This document shows positions 35,801-50,800 of a stretch of DNA of 64,000 nucleotides, one piece after another; the first letter of the stretch is position 1; each line of letters opens with the position of its first letter. A program made the position numbers and the translations under genes. Under the pieces are notes generated by a model, which made no database searches, was not told the DNA's origin, and worked only from the letters and a program-made list of their open reading frames with translations. The stretch is from Arion vulgaris. Taxonomy: Eukaryota; Mollusca; Gastropoda; Stylommatophora; Arionidae. The DNA lies in contig CM036756.1 in the NCBI GenBank assembly GCA_020796225.1, positions 59,488,616-59,552,615 on the forward strand. Reading direction: 5' to 3'.

Positions 35801-38800
35801 CTGGTCGAATGATTAGAGCATGGCTCCCATGTGGAGACCGGGTTCAACCCACAGTAAAGCCAAGTAGTTTTTTTCTGTCAGAGGTATAAAGAAAAATCCT
35901 AACCTGAACAGTTTCGTTGCAATTGCACATTTCACAGGAACATTTCACAGGTACATTTCACAGGTACATTTCACAGGTACATTTCACAGGCACATTTCAC
36001 AGGTACATTTCACAGGTACATTTCACAGGCACATTTCACAGGCACATTTCACAGACACATTCCCCCCATCCCCTCCTGTCCTACACCACCTAACTAGCGG
36101 TATTATAGGCAGTCACAACAGTTTTTAAATAGGGTTTTTTTTTGCAAGATGGAGCAAGAAAAAGTCAATTGTTTTCCCATACTGTCACAACTCAATGTGT
36201 AGATTCACTTTTTCATGTTAATGCCAAATGGATTAAACTCTGATCTTGTATAGTACCTTTACAAGAACTGGTATCCTCAAGATTGCAAATCATGACTGCT
36301 CATACTAATAATGTTTACCATCTTTTCTAAGATCCTTTAATGCCCTTTCGCATGATACTGTTCAAGTAGTAGCATGTGCTACCACCTTTTTCTTGGTCGT
36401 CCCCTGACTCCTACTCCAGAAACCGTGCCTTCCATTACCGTTCTCCCCAAACCACTGTGATGTTTAACATAGCAAAAATATTTGATCTTCCAGGACATGA
36501 TGTTATTTATGAGCCAATGCTCCTCGATATGCAGGTCTTTGTTTTTTCTCTTCTCTGTCTAGGATGTTCTAGGAACTTTTCTGTAACACCTGTTTCAAAA
36601 GCTTCAATTTTGTTTTTTATTGTTTGTGTTATGGTCCACTTTTTACATCCAGGTTCAATATACTAGAGACACTAGTATCAGATTACCAATTTTAAAAATT
36701 TTACCAACAAAAAAAAAGAAGTAAAATAAGTGCAACAAAATTTGGTGGTGTCATGTCATATTTTTAGTTTATGAGACTGCTTCTGACTGACAACTAATTT
36801 CTGTCCTGTTTTGCAATGCTCTCACTTGCTGCATATTGAGATTGTGTGATATACCTAGAAAGCACAGCTGTATTGCCACTATCATTCACGCATGTTTGAA
36901 TTAAATCATCTCGTCTAGAACATGTTTGATTATAAGATAGAATGCAGTAAAACTATATTTCTAAAATTGCTTGTGTGTTGTTGGGGCTTACAAGAGGAGC
37001 AAAGAATAGCAACAGTGCAACATACAAGGCATTTTCATAAGAGGCGACCAAGGTAGGGTCTAGGAAGATACCTGGTAAATTTAAAAGTGCCGCAAAAATC
37101 GATATTCTGACCTACTTGTAGGCGTATAACTGGCACAACGTACAAGCGCTCTTAGACTCAGATCACATACAACTCACAAAGAGTGGTTAATAGGAAGCAT
37201 TCGAAGAAGAAGATATTCCTAAAATAAAAATATTACACGATAAAGTAAGGTTGTTTTACATTGTACTTTGTAAGACTGCCTTAATTTGTGTTTTCATCTT
37301 TTGCTATTGGTATCGCAAACATAAATTAACTCAATGTGGACCAAACGCCACACTACGTGGCTTTGGATTGGATACCTTTTTACCAGCAGCCACACTAAAG
37401 GGTTTTTATTTTATTCTAGAAACAAATGTCTTGTAAAAACGTGACTTTTACCCTGGTCCACTAGGAGTGAATATAGCAGAATGCAGCATCACATTCATTT
37501 GCATTTTTAAAAACCACCAATAAATGTCAGTGTAATCAAATTGCATTATCATTAGTAATATGTCCAATGAACTCCAGCGGGTGCTGCAGAGTTTATGCAC
37601 TGTCGTCTGGTCAGCAGATTAAACAAACAAATATGTGTATAGTAGAAGAGGTAGAGCCAGTAGTATGCATACACTCTTCCACATATGTAGAAACAGAATC
37701 AGAGACATTGAACCTCCTAATAAAAATCTGAGTTAAACACAGACATGCATGTCTATGTTGTCTGCAGGATAGAGAGAGAAGATATGCCAATCAACATTAC
37801 TTGGAAACCATGAGTGTGAGCACATTAAGTTTTTTGTTACATTGGAAGACAGAGCACATATGGACTTGTCCAATCTGGAAGGTTTAGAGGATTTTTAGCT
37901 AAACTAATCCATGTCAACTGCTAGATTGCTAGAACTTGGATTGAAGATTGGAGTGGCCAGAAAAGAACAGCACAACAGGCATATGAGTAGGCTCATCAGA
38001 CAACATCCAACTAGTACTATTAGTCACTGGATGCTGTCGGAGATCTTGCGAAGGAGATCAGAGAATATTGCGAAGGAGATCGGAGCACATATGGACATGT
38101 CCAGAGTGCAATGAAGATATTCGAAACTGAAATTGAATCAATCAGAAGAACTGATTGAACTAACTGAACTTTCCTGAAAAGGGAATTTACTTTTTATTTA
38201 CTGAACATATTTAACTAGTTATCAGTTTAGATGTGAATGTGGCTAATATTAATCATCACTTTGATGTCGCTATATCTATCATCTAATTAATCATTACTTT
38301 AGATGTGCTAGTATTCACACATTGTGCTCACAGATCTCTCAAGCATAATGCTGCACAAATATTAATTAGTCTTCAAAATACTAACCATTGTCTTACATTT
38401 CTACAACTGTCATTGTTAACAACTTTCTATCAACTTTTCTCAAACACTACACGCTTGAAATGTGCTGCTGCTGTTTATGTGTGCTAAAAGAATACACCAT
38501 AAAAAAATGGAATATATGTTTTGTGTGTGTTTCCTTGAATAATGTTTAACTATTTTTATATTTGTATGTGCATTGAATTTTATGTTAAGCTGAAAATTAT
38601 GAAAGTTAAATTAAATTTTTATAAGGAACAATTTATCCAGAGAAATTAAAACGCAGTCAAAAATCAATTGCAGCCTGAGAACGCATATTTTGGTAGCAAT
38701 ATAGATTACTTTTGGTATGCTGTTGTCAATTTTGATATTTATGTAGGCATCTATATTTCAACTAAAATTTCTATATCATATGGCTAGAAAAACTATATAT

Positions 38801-41800
38801 TTTCTACATTTTAGTTAGTTTTCTTGTTGAAGATAGTTTACCTTGCAAATTTGTTTACTTTTGGAAACTATTTGTTATTACTCTTCTAATAGTTTCAGCA
38901 TGGACAGTCAAGTTGTTAGATTGTTTACTTTTTCATCCAAAGTAATCTAGTTGGCTTACCTGCTCAGGCATACTTCTGTTATCTTAGCTGAAGAAAGTGT
39001 TTAAACCAAGCTCACCAAGTTTAAGAAAGTAGAAGATTAGCAAGGAAGGGACTGACCACTAGGGCTTAGTTCTGGGAGGTCTCAAATAATTTACACCCCT
39101 GAGAAATTAAACGCTATTGGGTAGTGATGTGCATTTCAGTTACTTTTGAATAACAGGTGAATGGTGAATCCATCGGAACTAAATCCACATTCAGACTTGG
39201 GATATGCTTGGTTTGCTAGCATTTGAACCTGTTTAGTACAACATGAACAATGGCCTTCTCCCTGATGCCGAGTAATTAGATGCCATGATAATTGTTAGTC
39301 TCCTTGATCATTTTTTTTTTTTTGTACAGGGGGAGAATGTTTGCATCATGCATGTCTTTGAGCACTTGTCCCTGATCCCAGCATAGGCATAATACTTCAT
39401 GTAATCTGGCCTGAAGAGACTGTTTAGCACAGTTAATCACTTTGGGAGGGGCATTGTCGATTGTATCGCTGAGTTCTGCCTCTTTTGGTGCCTAATCTAA
39501 TGTTTAAACATGATGGCTGCAGAGGCAAGACATTTGGCCTATAAGAGAGAGAAATTCCAGTGGACTGTTGGGGTGGCAAAGTTTTGCTCAGGACAAGCTA
39601 TTTGATGATGATGATGAATCTAATTCATTCAAGACTAGTCTTGCATCAAGTGCAGTGTCAGATACTATATTTTGTGTCATCAGCAGGCTACTGATGTTAA
39701 CTTTTTTTTCACCTCTCCTAAAACCAAGCATATCTGAATCAAGCATGGGCCATCCACAACATGCCACGCTTGATTCTTGTTGCCCTTTACATCATTAGTG
39801 TTCTTATTAGGAGGAAAAGAAGAAGACCATTTTACCAAGTTCGCTATAGAATTAAAGAATATGTTCATATATGCATTGAGAGACGCAATAACATAATTGT
39901 TAGTGAACTGCTTCTTATGCTAGTGGTCGGGTTCAATACCACAGTGGACGTTGAATATTTTTGCTATTGTAGCGGCTCTCATGTTGACCCAGCCTATATT
40001 GGGTAACAGGAAAAGCATTGGGAAGTAAAGGCAGTCAGCATGATGTTGATCACATCACCCGTCGTGTGCCGATGGTCAATGAAAAATATGAACCTAACAG
40101 TATTACCCTATATACCTCGAGGTATGAAAAGGGTTTCTTTACTCTTTTACTTTTATTTACAAAACACTGACATAAAAAGCAACTTTATTATAGAATTTAT
40201 AAAATGCGTTGGTCTTTGTAGGACTAATATAATAAATTTAGTATAGCACTTTGAAAAGATTTTGATATTTACAGTTTGCTTACTAATATAACAAATTTTT
40301 TTTTTAGAACTTTGCAAATATCAAAATTTTATAAATAATGTAGCATTATTATATAACATAGAAATTATACAGACATTTGTGGCATGGTAACTTATTTAAT
40401 ATTTGTAATAAAACTTTGAGAAAAATTGGATTATATTTCAGTGCATTAACTAATACAGCAAGTTTATTATGAAAGGGACTGGTTATAAGTCTTTATCAAA
40501 ATTGAGAAGAGCAGGCTGCCCCAGGAAAAATTTATTAGAAAGATAAAAATGTAAAATTTCTGCAAAATATCTTCACCATCTTCTAAATTACATCGGGCCC
40601 TCGCCGATGTAATGGAACTTGTGCACTGCCGCTGAGATCTGGGGAGGTGACAGCGTATGCACATTTTCGGCGCAAACCACACAGATCACAAAGGGTTGTT
40701 AACTTGGTTGATAAAAATGAACACAAATAACTTACACAGGCAAAAAAGCACCTTCAGAAATACACTGAGTGATGGACCCAGTATTTCATGATTCCTTCCC
40801 TTTGAATACTTGCTTTAGTAAAAAAGAAAGCTGGTGTAGATGTTCAAATTTTGCTGATCTGCCAAAATATTTTAGACTCATAATCATAGTAAAAGAAGAA
40901 AAAAAGTAAAGGAACCCTTTCATACCTCGTGGTATATAGGTCAATACAGTGTTAGGCCTGTATTTTTCATTGACCGTCAGCACACTATGGGTGATGTGGT
41001 CAGCATCACGCCGGCCGCCTTTACTTTCCCAGAGCATGTCTGGTACCCAGTTGAGGCTGGGTCGACCTGAGAGCCGCTGCGGTCAGGAAAAATTCCACGC
41101 GCATTGCTGGAGCTGAACCCAGACCACCAGCCTTGCGAGCGAGTTCACTAACAACTACGCTACAGCGGCTCTCCATAATCATAGTGCAACAACGAAAATG
41201 CAGCAAAAGTGACAAAAATCATTCTTCTTTCTTTTGTCCTTCTCTGCTTTTTTGCTGCTAGGCGTAGCAGGTTTAACTGATGATCAGTTTCCGAGATAAT
41301 GCACGCTCGGTCGCTTGATATGGTGTGGTATTGTGGAGTTTTAAGATGTCTGTAACTCCATCAACCCATCTTTTCTTGGTCTGCCCCTTCCTCTTGATGA
41401 TTCCATTTTCAGGTTGTACACTCTTGCAACTGGTGTATTCGGGTTCATTCTGACCAAGTGGCCAAACCATTTGAGTCTCTGTTTTTCAATAAATCTAACA
41501 GCAGGTGTTGTTCCGACTGTTCTTCTAATTTTCTCATTTCTTATATGGTCTCTTCTTGTTTTATTTACTGCTTTCCTCAAGCATCTCATTTCACATGTGG
41601 TAATTTTCCTTTCTTGTTCTTTTGTCAGTGCCCATGTTTGGCTCTGGTAGCACAGTGTTGGTATAAAGATTGAATTTATAATCTTTCTTTTAGTCTCTAC
41701 TGGAATTGCTGGGTGTTTCAAGATTGGGGTAAGCTGGTATGTAATGCAATGTAAAAAAATCATTGACTAGGATAAAAAAAATTAACAATTGCAGGGAGAT

Positions 41801-44800
41801 ATCTAGTGCAGGAACACGAGTGAAAGAAAATTTGATATACTATTACACAACACACTGTGCATGAGAACAGTGTGTGTCCATCAGGTTCATTACCTGCTGG
41901 CATGTGAACATAGGCAAACAAGGGTAAATTGTTGTTGACAGTTGCTCAAATAGTGTCACCCAAAAACAAACAGAAGTAAATTGTTGTGGACAGTTGCTCA
42001 AAGAGTGTCACCCAAAAACAAACAGAAGTAAATTGTTGTCCACAGTTACTCAAAGAGTTTCACCCAAAAACATTCTGATGACTGTGATAGTAGATGAGAA
42101 TTGTGTTCACCATTATGACATCTATTTAAAAATTGTCAATATGTGTAATGGAAAATTCTAGCGAAAACTTGTAATTTACTATTGTATTATAAAATGCATC
42201 TTTATTATGACATTTTTAATTGTACATTTGACATGATATTCTTTCTATCTATTCTCTAATCCTGTTTTGCCTTTCAGGTCAGGTTGAAAAGGAGACAACT
42301 GGAGCGTATCTCTCTATGCACGTTGTCGTTCTTATGATATTTGAACTCTTTATAGTGAAATGTTACATTTAATTTGAGATTGATAGTTGTTATTGTGTGG
42401 TATATTTGTAATTGTATATCACATGTTGGCGCTGTGTCCTAGGGTTGTGCGGCTATTGACGTCTGAGATTGAATCAGCTGGACAGTTTGCTGCAAATTGT
42501 TTCCGTTGATTTTAACAAAGGACGATGACGCCACCGTTCAGAAATAAAATGGCAAACTACTGAACGTATAAGTGGTGCCTAGAAAATCACGACTTGTTTA
42601 CGTGGTTGATGGCTACGTCCTTTGGGATATGCCACGATTTTCATTTCATATCACATGACATTTTGTATTGGCATTTCATATACTATTTGGAATTGTGCAA
42701 GTGATATGACATCTAGTTGATAAGATTGTGACAAAAAGTAACAACAAAGCACTAAGTCTGAATATTAAAAAGATAGAAGTCATGATCAAGTCAATATCAG
42801 ATGGTAGCTCAGAAATAAAGAGCAGAATAGGCAGGCCAAAGCAGTGATCAAGAAAATCAGAAGCATTATATGCAACAAGTCACTGTCAATTGAGTTCAGA
42901 AGGAGTGTTATTCAGGGCTGCATAGAGCCAATACTGACATACGTGAGTCGTTGACAGTAAACATAAAGATAGGAAAATTTCTGGAAGAGAGATATGTTTT
43001 TTCAGAAGAATGATGAGAATCCCACGGACTGTTAAAAGGATGAATGTGGAGCTGTATGAGATCAAGACACAGAGAAAGCTTTTAATCAATATAAGAAAGA
43101 GGCAATCATCACTTTTTGGACATGTAATGAGAAGGGAGGCATAGAACAGATTATGACAACAGTAAAACCGAGGGAGACAGAGGAGGATGGAGAAAATTGT
43201 GGATAGCCTAATTTCATGACACAGAAGAGCGTCAACATCTGAGATAATAGCATCCATGATCGCCTACCTCCAGCCGACATGGCACCTGATGATGATGTGA
43301 TATGACATTTGAAATTGTACATTTTACATTTATTTTTAGCTGTGTATTTGGGATGACATTTTTTTATTATACATTTCAGATGACATTTTTATTTGTATAT
43401 TTTAGATGTCAGTTTGAAATGTTTATTGTGCATGGTATTATTAACTGCATATTTTGCATGGCATCATACACAATTTTAAGATTGTTTTTTACAAAAGTAC
43501 TATATATATATATATGAGCCGCTGTAGCGTAGTTGTTAGTGAACTCGATTCGCAAGGCTGGTGGTCTGGGTTCAGCTCCGCAATGCGCGTGGAATTTTTC
43601 CCGACCGGGACGGTTCCCAGGTTGACCCAGCCTCAACTGGGTACGAGACATGCTCTGGGAAAGTAAAGGTGGCCGGCGTGATGCTGACCACATCACCCAT
43701 CGTGTGTCGACGGTCAATGAAATAAACAGGCCTAACACTGTATTGAGCTATATACCACGAGGTATGAAATGGTTCCTTTTTCCTTTTACTATATATATAT
43801 ATAAGTAAGTAAAGGAACCCTTTCATATCACGCCGGCCACCTTTACTTTCCCAGAGCATGTCTGGTACCAGTTGAGGCTGGGTCGACCTGAGAGCCGTCG
43901 CGGTTGGGAAAAATTCCACGCGCATTGCGGAGCTGAACCCAGACCACCAGCCTTGAGAAGCGAGTTCACTAACAACTACGCTACAGCGCTCATATATAAT
44001 ATATAAATAAAGAACAAAATAGCCAAAATACATATAATGTCCCTAAAATAAAGCTTAAGATGAGAACAAGGTGTTTTTGTAAGAACCTCAGGGGGAGCAG
44101 AGGAAGCAATGATTATGATCAATAAATATGATCAATAAATAGATCAAAAAATGACAATAATATGATCAAAATTCCATAAATAGACAAAAATAGATCAATA
44201 AATAGCAGTTCATATTAGAACTTCCAAAGAACTGAAATAAAGCTTCCACACTCCAGTCTTAAATATTACTTAACTTCCAAGAGTTCAATTACAGTGATAA
44301 GCAGTGTTGCACAGGTGAAAAATCACCACATAGTATATTGTAGATTGATTTGATGAAACATACATCTGCTGATTAGTGTCAGTCATTTAGATGTAGAGAA
44401 TTGATTAGTGATAGCCTGCTGGATAAAGTCTTGTTGTTTGTTTGCATACGTTCTTCTTGACCATTTTGATCATTCTCATTGTGATATATAAACACTCTTT
44501 GCCAAGAACGATTAGAATGTTGCGCCCCTGTTAGGCCCCTACTAGTGTAGGATAGGCATATCCATAATAAATTTTTCGGCCTGTGGAAATGTACCAGTCT
44601 GTCTTGGATAAAGTGTTGAGAAGATACTTAATGTGATTTGTACATTTGTACTTTTCTCATTGCCAGCTAAACAATAGAGGATCAACAGCATTTTCATGCC
44701 TATGCTCTGCTACCAGTGCCAAATATGGACAATGGACAAATTACAGTGACAAAAAATAACTACATGTGACATCGGTGTCTTGAAAAGTTACCAGCAACAC

Positions 44801-47800
44801 CAGAAGAGATGAAGTCACAAACAACAGCATAAGACAGAAAGTTGGACAGAACCTTGCTTGAATTATATCAAGAGACATGGAATGAAATGTTTCAGCCACA
44901 TAATAAGAATGCAACCAAGGCCTGCTGTAAACAGATTCTTCTACTATAAAACATCAGGAAAGTAGGCGAGAGGAAGACACAGGTAAAGATGGAAAGATGG
45001 CGTAGCAGAATCTTGTCTAAAAACAAAAATATCTATCGCCCAAGCTACTAGAGCAGTGCAAGACAAAAATGCTGAAAACCATGACATTGGTCAACAATCT
45101 GGTAACAGTGTGATGATAAAAGAAGAAAAAAAGAAAAGAAGAAGAAGAAAGATACATGAATTTCATACCCTAGCCTACTCTAGTATAAGGCTGACTAGCT
45201 CAGTCATGAAATTTAAAATTCCAGTTTGAGCAGGCTGACTTTTACATATGTATGATAATGAATTTAATGATTTGTTGCAATTTTACAGGATTCTGTGAGT
45301 GCATGGTTATTTATTAATGTAATGTTTTAGTAGTACTGATATTCTTTAACATTAAATTTAATTTGTGACATAATTAACCTTTTTTATGTCTCTTATGCTG
45401 TTATTCACCCGAGTTGTAACCAGGGTCCAAATCAGGAGTGTTCTTAACGAATAGAACTACTGTTATTTGACAAGCATGTCGTAAGAGACCACTAAGGAGT
45501 TTGTATATGTGGTTAGCTACCGTACCCCATAAAAAACCTAGATAGCTACAGATATCACAACAAATGAAATTCGTAACTCGCCACTCAAGGAAGAAGAAGG
45601 ACCCTGCAAGGAAGGACTCATGAAGCGACCTGATTAAATCCTATAAGAAATCGGACTGCAGACTCATCTTCTTTCAACCTGGAAGAATAGAGGTAAGGGA
45701 AGACACAGGAACACCTGAAGGCAGGAGTTGGAAACAAAATGCAAGAAAATGGGTAGAGAGTGGAAAGTTCTGAAAAGAAGATGGTCTTGGATAGGAGGGC
45801 TTGGAAAATCTTGGTGCAGAACTGTGTCTCCCTAGGGGTGAAGGGTGAATAAAAATAATGATTTATTTTAGAATTTCCACTTGAAATAGTTGCCCTTACG
45901 CTAAAGTCATATGATGTCAGAAGAATGATTTATTTTAGAATTTCCACTTGAAATAGTTTGCTGTAGCGCTAAGGGTGCTGTGATCATACTCACATTGAAA
46001 CTAATTTCTCGTCACTTTTTGGTTTAATGAGTACAGAACTTTGATCAAATTATTGATAGTTTTTGTTTTTCTCCTCAGGCACAAGAAGAAAAAGAAGAAA
46101 TGGAAAGTCTCAGAGAGTACAACCTCAAACTTTTGTCAAACATTTTACCTCTACATGTAGCCAAGCACTTTCTTAACATGAAGAATGATGCAGTAAGTTA
46201 GGTTTCTGCTGGCAAACTCTGAAATGAAAATCGTCTCATATCCTTTACAGGACATAGCCATCAACCACAGTAACCGAGTCATTGATTTTCTAGGCTCATT
46301 TATTCATTCAGTAGTTTGTAATTGCTTTCTGAACGGTGAGGTCTATTTTACCATTAGTAAAATCCCATGAAACAAATTTGCTTCCAAACTTGCCCACCGC
46401 GGAGTTTGAACCAGGTACACTTGGATTGTGATCGAGCTTACTACCGCTCAAGTACAAACTCTACTAGATGTTATTTGTCAGATGTAGACTGTTTCTAAAA
46501 ATGGGAGTAATAAGAATATCTGGTTTCATTTCAAGTAGTGAGGAGCTCTGGCCGAATGAATTAGAGAATGCTCCCAAGTGGGAGACCATATTCAATTCAT
46601 GGTACGGCCAAGGATTTTTCTGTTTTGTAGACATAAGTAAAAAATCCTAACCTAAACAGCTTTGCGGCGACTGCACTAGTCATGTGGTCATTAAGTTCCT
46701 CAGGCTCTCATCCCACCTGTCCCATGTGGCCCTAAAAAGCGATACTACATGCAGTAACAACAGTTTTTTAGATATTATTTTGTACCAAGTAGTCTGGACA
46801 TGCTGGAGTGCAGGCAACGAACAGCTGACTTTTTGCAAACAATACCCCGGACTCAAGCTGACAGAAGTATGGACAGAGCTGATGTGGTACACGCTCATTT
46901 ATGTGATATGGGTGAATCTCAGACACTGAACCGATTTTGAGAATTAGGAGTTAAGTCTGTACATACCAGACAGTGTTGTCTTCAGGGTAGAGAGAAAACG
47001 GTATGCTACCAATCACTCCATGGATAAGCAATGAACAAGTGAGCTAACACTGTTGCATACGATGGGTATGAAAGGGTTCCATTGCAATGTGTTGCTTATA
47101 GAACAAGGGATACTAATCAACTTCTCAGGATATGATGCAAGTGTATTTTGTCTGCTTGTTGCAGCGGAGGATGGAGTGCTGTTAGGGGTTCATACATGGA
47201 GTGCCAATGTGATATATAAGCTTAACCAGTTTTTAAATCATCTAGCAATCGCCGGGAGGAGAATAGCACAGACATCACTCAATTGCTGCTTTATTATCAG
47301 ACATCCATGTCATACCTACTTTGTATTCAATCGTTGAACATCTGAATATACTTCTGACGGGGCCGTAATCGCACTTGGAAAAGGTTGGATTTGAAAGAAG
47401 TATAATCTTTATGCAGTCAGGCAGAGGACTGATTTCAGGGGGGAAGAGCCATATGGGGTAAAACTTGGTGCAATGAAGTCAATCCTTTGACCTTAGACCT
47501 TCAGTTCTGCATCTGATTTCATCTGTTAAGATTATGTCTCTAATCAAGATTCCTAATATACATGTCTCCATTGCACTCTTAATTACATGGAGCTTCTTGG
47601 CATCCTTCTTGAATAAGTTCCATACTTTCTATCCATAGGTTGCCATAGATATTTTGTTTCTTTAGTCATCGGATCATCATCACTGCACATTAAACCAGTT
47701 AGTCCATAAGTGCTTCATTTATCCTCAGTATGTCTCTCAGCGTGTGGCAACTAATAACACCTGGTCTTTGTTGGTTTACTATTCTTCATTGACTACCACT

Positions 47801-50800
47801 ATAGTGCTCTTGTCAAGCTACACTCCATTTGACTTGGAATTCTTGCAGTCTGGTTAGGGTTGGAGATTCACCACTATTACTTGAATATTTACCAGTTCTC
47901 TCTGCTCCTGCCCAGCGATGTTTGTAGCGCATTGACTCACGGACAAGTCCTCTGTGTACGGGTTCAATTCAGCGGGCTGGCAGAAAGCCACAGATTTCCC
48001 AGATTTCCTGGTGTTCCTGGCACGAACTAAGAATTTATTTGTCCATGGCACCGAGCAAGACTTCAGCTCAGTGCTTCTGGATGGAGGAAAAAACATTTCT
48101 TCATCTCTCTTAGAATTTAATATCAGCCTGGTCCATTGCTCACCTGCTTTTACAGTGGCCATACCTCCAAGCCTATCGCTTATTTCCTACACCTGCATGC
48201 CTGGCACAAAAATAAACATTTATTTTTCAGCTAGACGCCTCACAACTCCAACCATTGTCTCTGAGCTCAACTTGTTTCAATCTTCCTGAGCAATTAGATA
48301 TTTATTATATATGTAAAATTAAATCTAGTTTTGTCTGACATTTAACAAACTATTTCATTTTGCAGAATTTACTAGAGACATTAATAATGTGGGTGTGATG
48401 TTTGCTTCTATAGTCAACTTTTCAGAGTTTTACATGGAACTTGAGGCAAACAACGAGGGTGTTGAATGTCTAAGATTGTTGAATGAGATTATTGCAGACT
48501 TTGATACGGTAGGTTCTTGTGTTACAATAAAGTTTTGTGTTGGTTATATCTTCTTATTTTGTCATCAGACTGCTACCGGGTTGTTGCTGTGTCAGGTTTT
48601 TCTGTTTGTGTCTTGCGCTGTTCTGGTGACTTGAGTGATTGTTATTTTTGCTCTTTGGCAGGATTCTGCAATGCCTTCTAACCATCTTTTTACGTATTGC
48701 TTTGTTCTGTGTGGCTGCTACTTCCGTCCGCTTTGTCATTATCTGTTTGTTTTGATCGCGGTGTTATCGCGTTTTTCCTCAGTATTCCCCACAATTCTTG
48801 AGCAAAGGGCTTGTATAAACAATCCTCTACCGGTTTGTTGGAAGTCGTAGATTCATCCTTGTATGAACATTTGATGTTAAAAACACACTAACAACACATT
48901 CCAATGCATCCTGGTGCTGTGAATGAATCTGTTGCTCCGCCATTACTATTCAAATTTTAAAACAGATTATTGTGAATATCATATGTTAAGTGGGATCGCG
49001 AGAAGAAAGAGGGGTTATGTTAAGTTATTTGTTGCAATAATGATTGTGTTTACTTATCAGGGGTCTCTGTGGCTAAGTGAAAGCCTTTGCTTTCATCATA
49101 TGTTAAGTGGGATCGCAGAGAGAAAGAGGAAATTATGTTAAGTTATTTGTTGCAATAATGATTGTGTTTACTTATCAGGGGGCTCTGTGGCTAAGTGAAA
49201 GCCTTTGCTTTCATCATATATTAAGTGGGAAACCTCGAGAGAAAAAGAGAGTTATGTTAAGTTATTTGTTGCAATAATGATTGTGTTTACTTATCAGGGG
49301 TCTCTGTGGCTAAGTGAAAGCCTTTGCTTTCATCATATGTTAAGTGGGATCGCGAGAAGAAAGAGAGTTATGTTAAGTTATTTGTTGCAATTATGATTGT
49401 GTTTACTTATCAGGGGTCTCTGTGGCTAAGTGAAAGCCTTTGCTTTCATCATATGTTAAGTGGGATCGCGAGAGAGAAAGAGAGAGTTATGTTAAGTTAT
49501 TTGTTGCAATAATGATTGTGTTTACTTATCAGGGGTCTCTGTGGCTAAGTGAAAGCCTTTGCTTTCATCATATGTTAAGTGGGATCGCGAGAGAAAGAGA
49601 GTTATGTTAAGTTATTTGTTGCTGTTGTGTTTACTATTCAAATTTTAAAAAGCCTTTGTATATCATATGTTAAGTGGGATCGAGAAGAAAGAGAGAGTTA
49701 TGTTAAGTTATTTGTTGCAATAATGATTGTGTTTACTTATCAGGGTCTCTGTGGCTAAGTGGTTATACTAATAAATGGGATCCTGTGGAAAGTATGGTTA
49801 TAATAATGAGAATAGGGTCTCTGTGGCTAAGTGAGTTTCATCATAGTAAGTGGGTCTCTGTGGCTAAGAGGTTATGTTAAGTAATTTGTGGCTAATGATT
49901 TTGGTTTACTTATCAGGGGTCTCTGTGGCTAAGTGGTTATACTAAGTAAGAGGGGTCTCTGTGGCTAGGTGGTTAAGCCTTTGCTTTCCAAAGGTCGTAG
50001 GTTCGAATCACATGAACCATGGTCATTTCTGTTCACTGGTGCATTTTTCTCCAGAGATTACTAGGATTGTTGCCAAGCTATGGAATTTGTGCTTTATGAA
50101 AAACTTGTGGCAGGTGGCGTGTCATTTCTTCGAAGAGGGACCAAGCAATCGGGGTAAAACCCAGTGCAATGAAGTCAATCCTTTGGCTTTAGACCCTTTT
50201 AGCAGATTATTGTGAATTTCATAGGTTAGGTTAGGTTGTTTGTTGCAATATTGTTTGTATTTAATTAAGATTGCTGACACACAACATCTGTTGCAAGTGA
50301 AAATAAAGTGAGTAAAGGGAAATAGGTTGAAAAGAGGAAATTCTTGAATGGGCCTGACTGAGGACTGTATTTAAAAGGTGTGTTCACTTGAAGATATTGA
50401 ACCTGGTGAAGAATGGATACCAATGCCAACAAGAATCAATACATCCTTTTCAGTACATATCAGACTTGATAGAGAATGCAGACAAGAAAACCCAGTGTTC
50501 GTGGAAGCAGAAGTTCAGGTTGATTTCTGAGACAATTGGATCATTTACACAGATGGGTTAGTGACTTAGCACATGTGAAGCTCATGGGCTCACACTGCTC
50601 AAGCAGAGAGGATGTCAGGAATGAAAACAGTTGTGGTTTTGCCATGACTATAAAATGAGAGATTGGAGCAGTAACTAAAGTGATTGTTCATCTGGAGTCA
50701 CAAACTTTTATTCATGCATGTTTTCTCAGGAACTTAATGAATATGTTCAGGAAGATCGATTTGGCTGGGCTTGAAGACAATGGTTGGAGTCTCTGAAGAG

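Noticed and set aside
43516..43590. Functional tRNA gene
   Set aside because: tRNA-like head belongs to SINE family A, present in several copies with target duplications.
47854..48289. Open frames of 102 and 111 codons on opposite strands
   Set aside because: They lie in a LINE remnant interrupted by a SINE; fusion of the two explains their length.
49952..50030. Functional tRNA gene
   Set aside because: A and B boxes are present, but no full cloverleaf is evident and the sequence continues into a repeated SINE body found elsewhere in the window.
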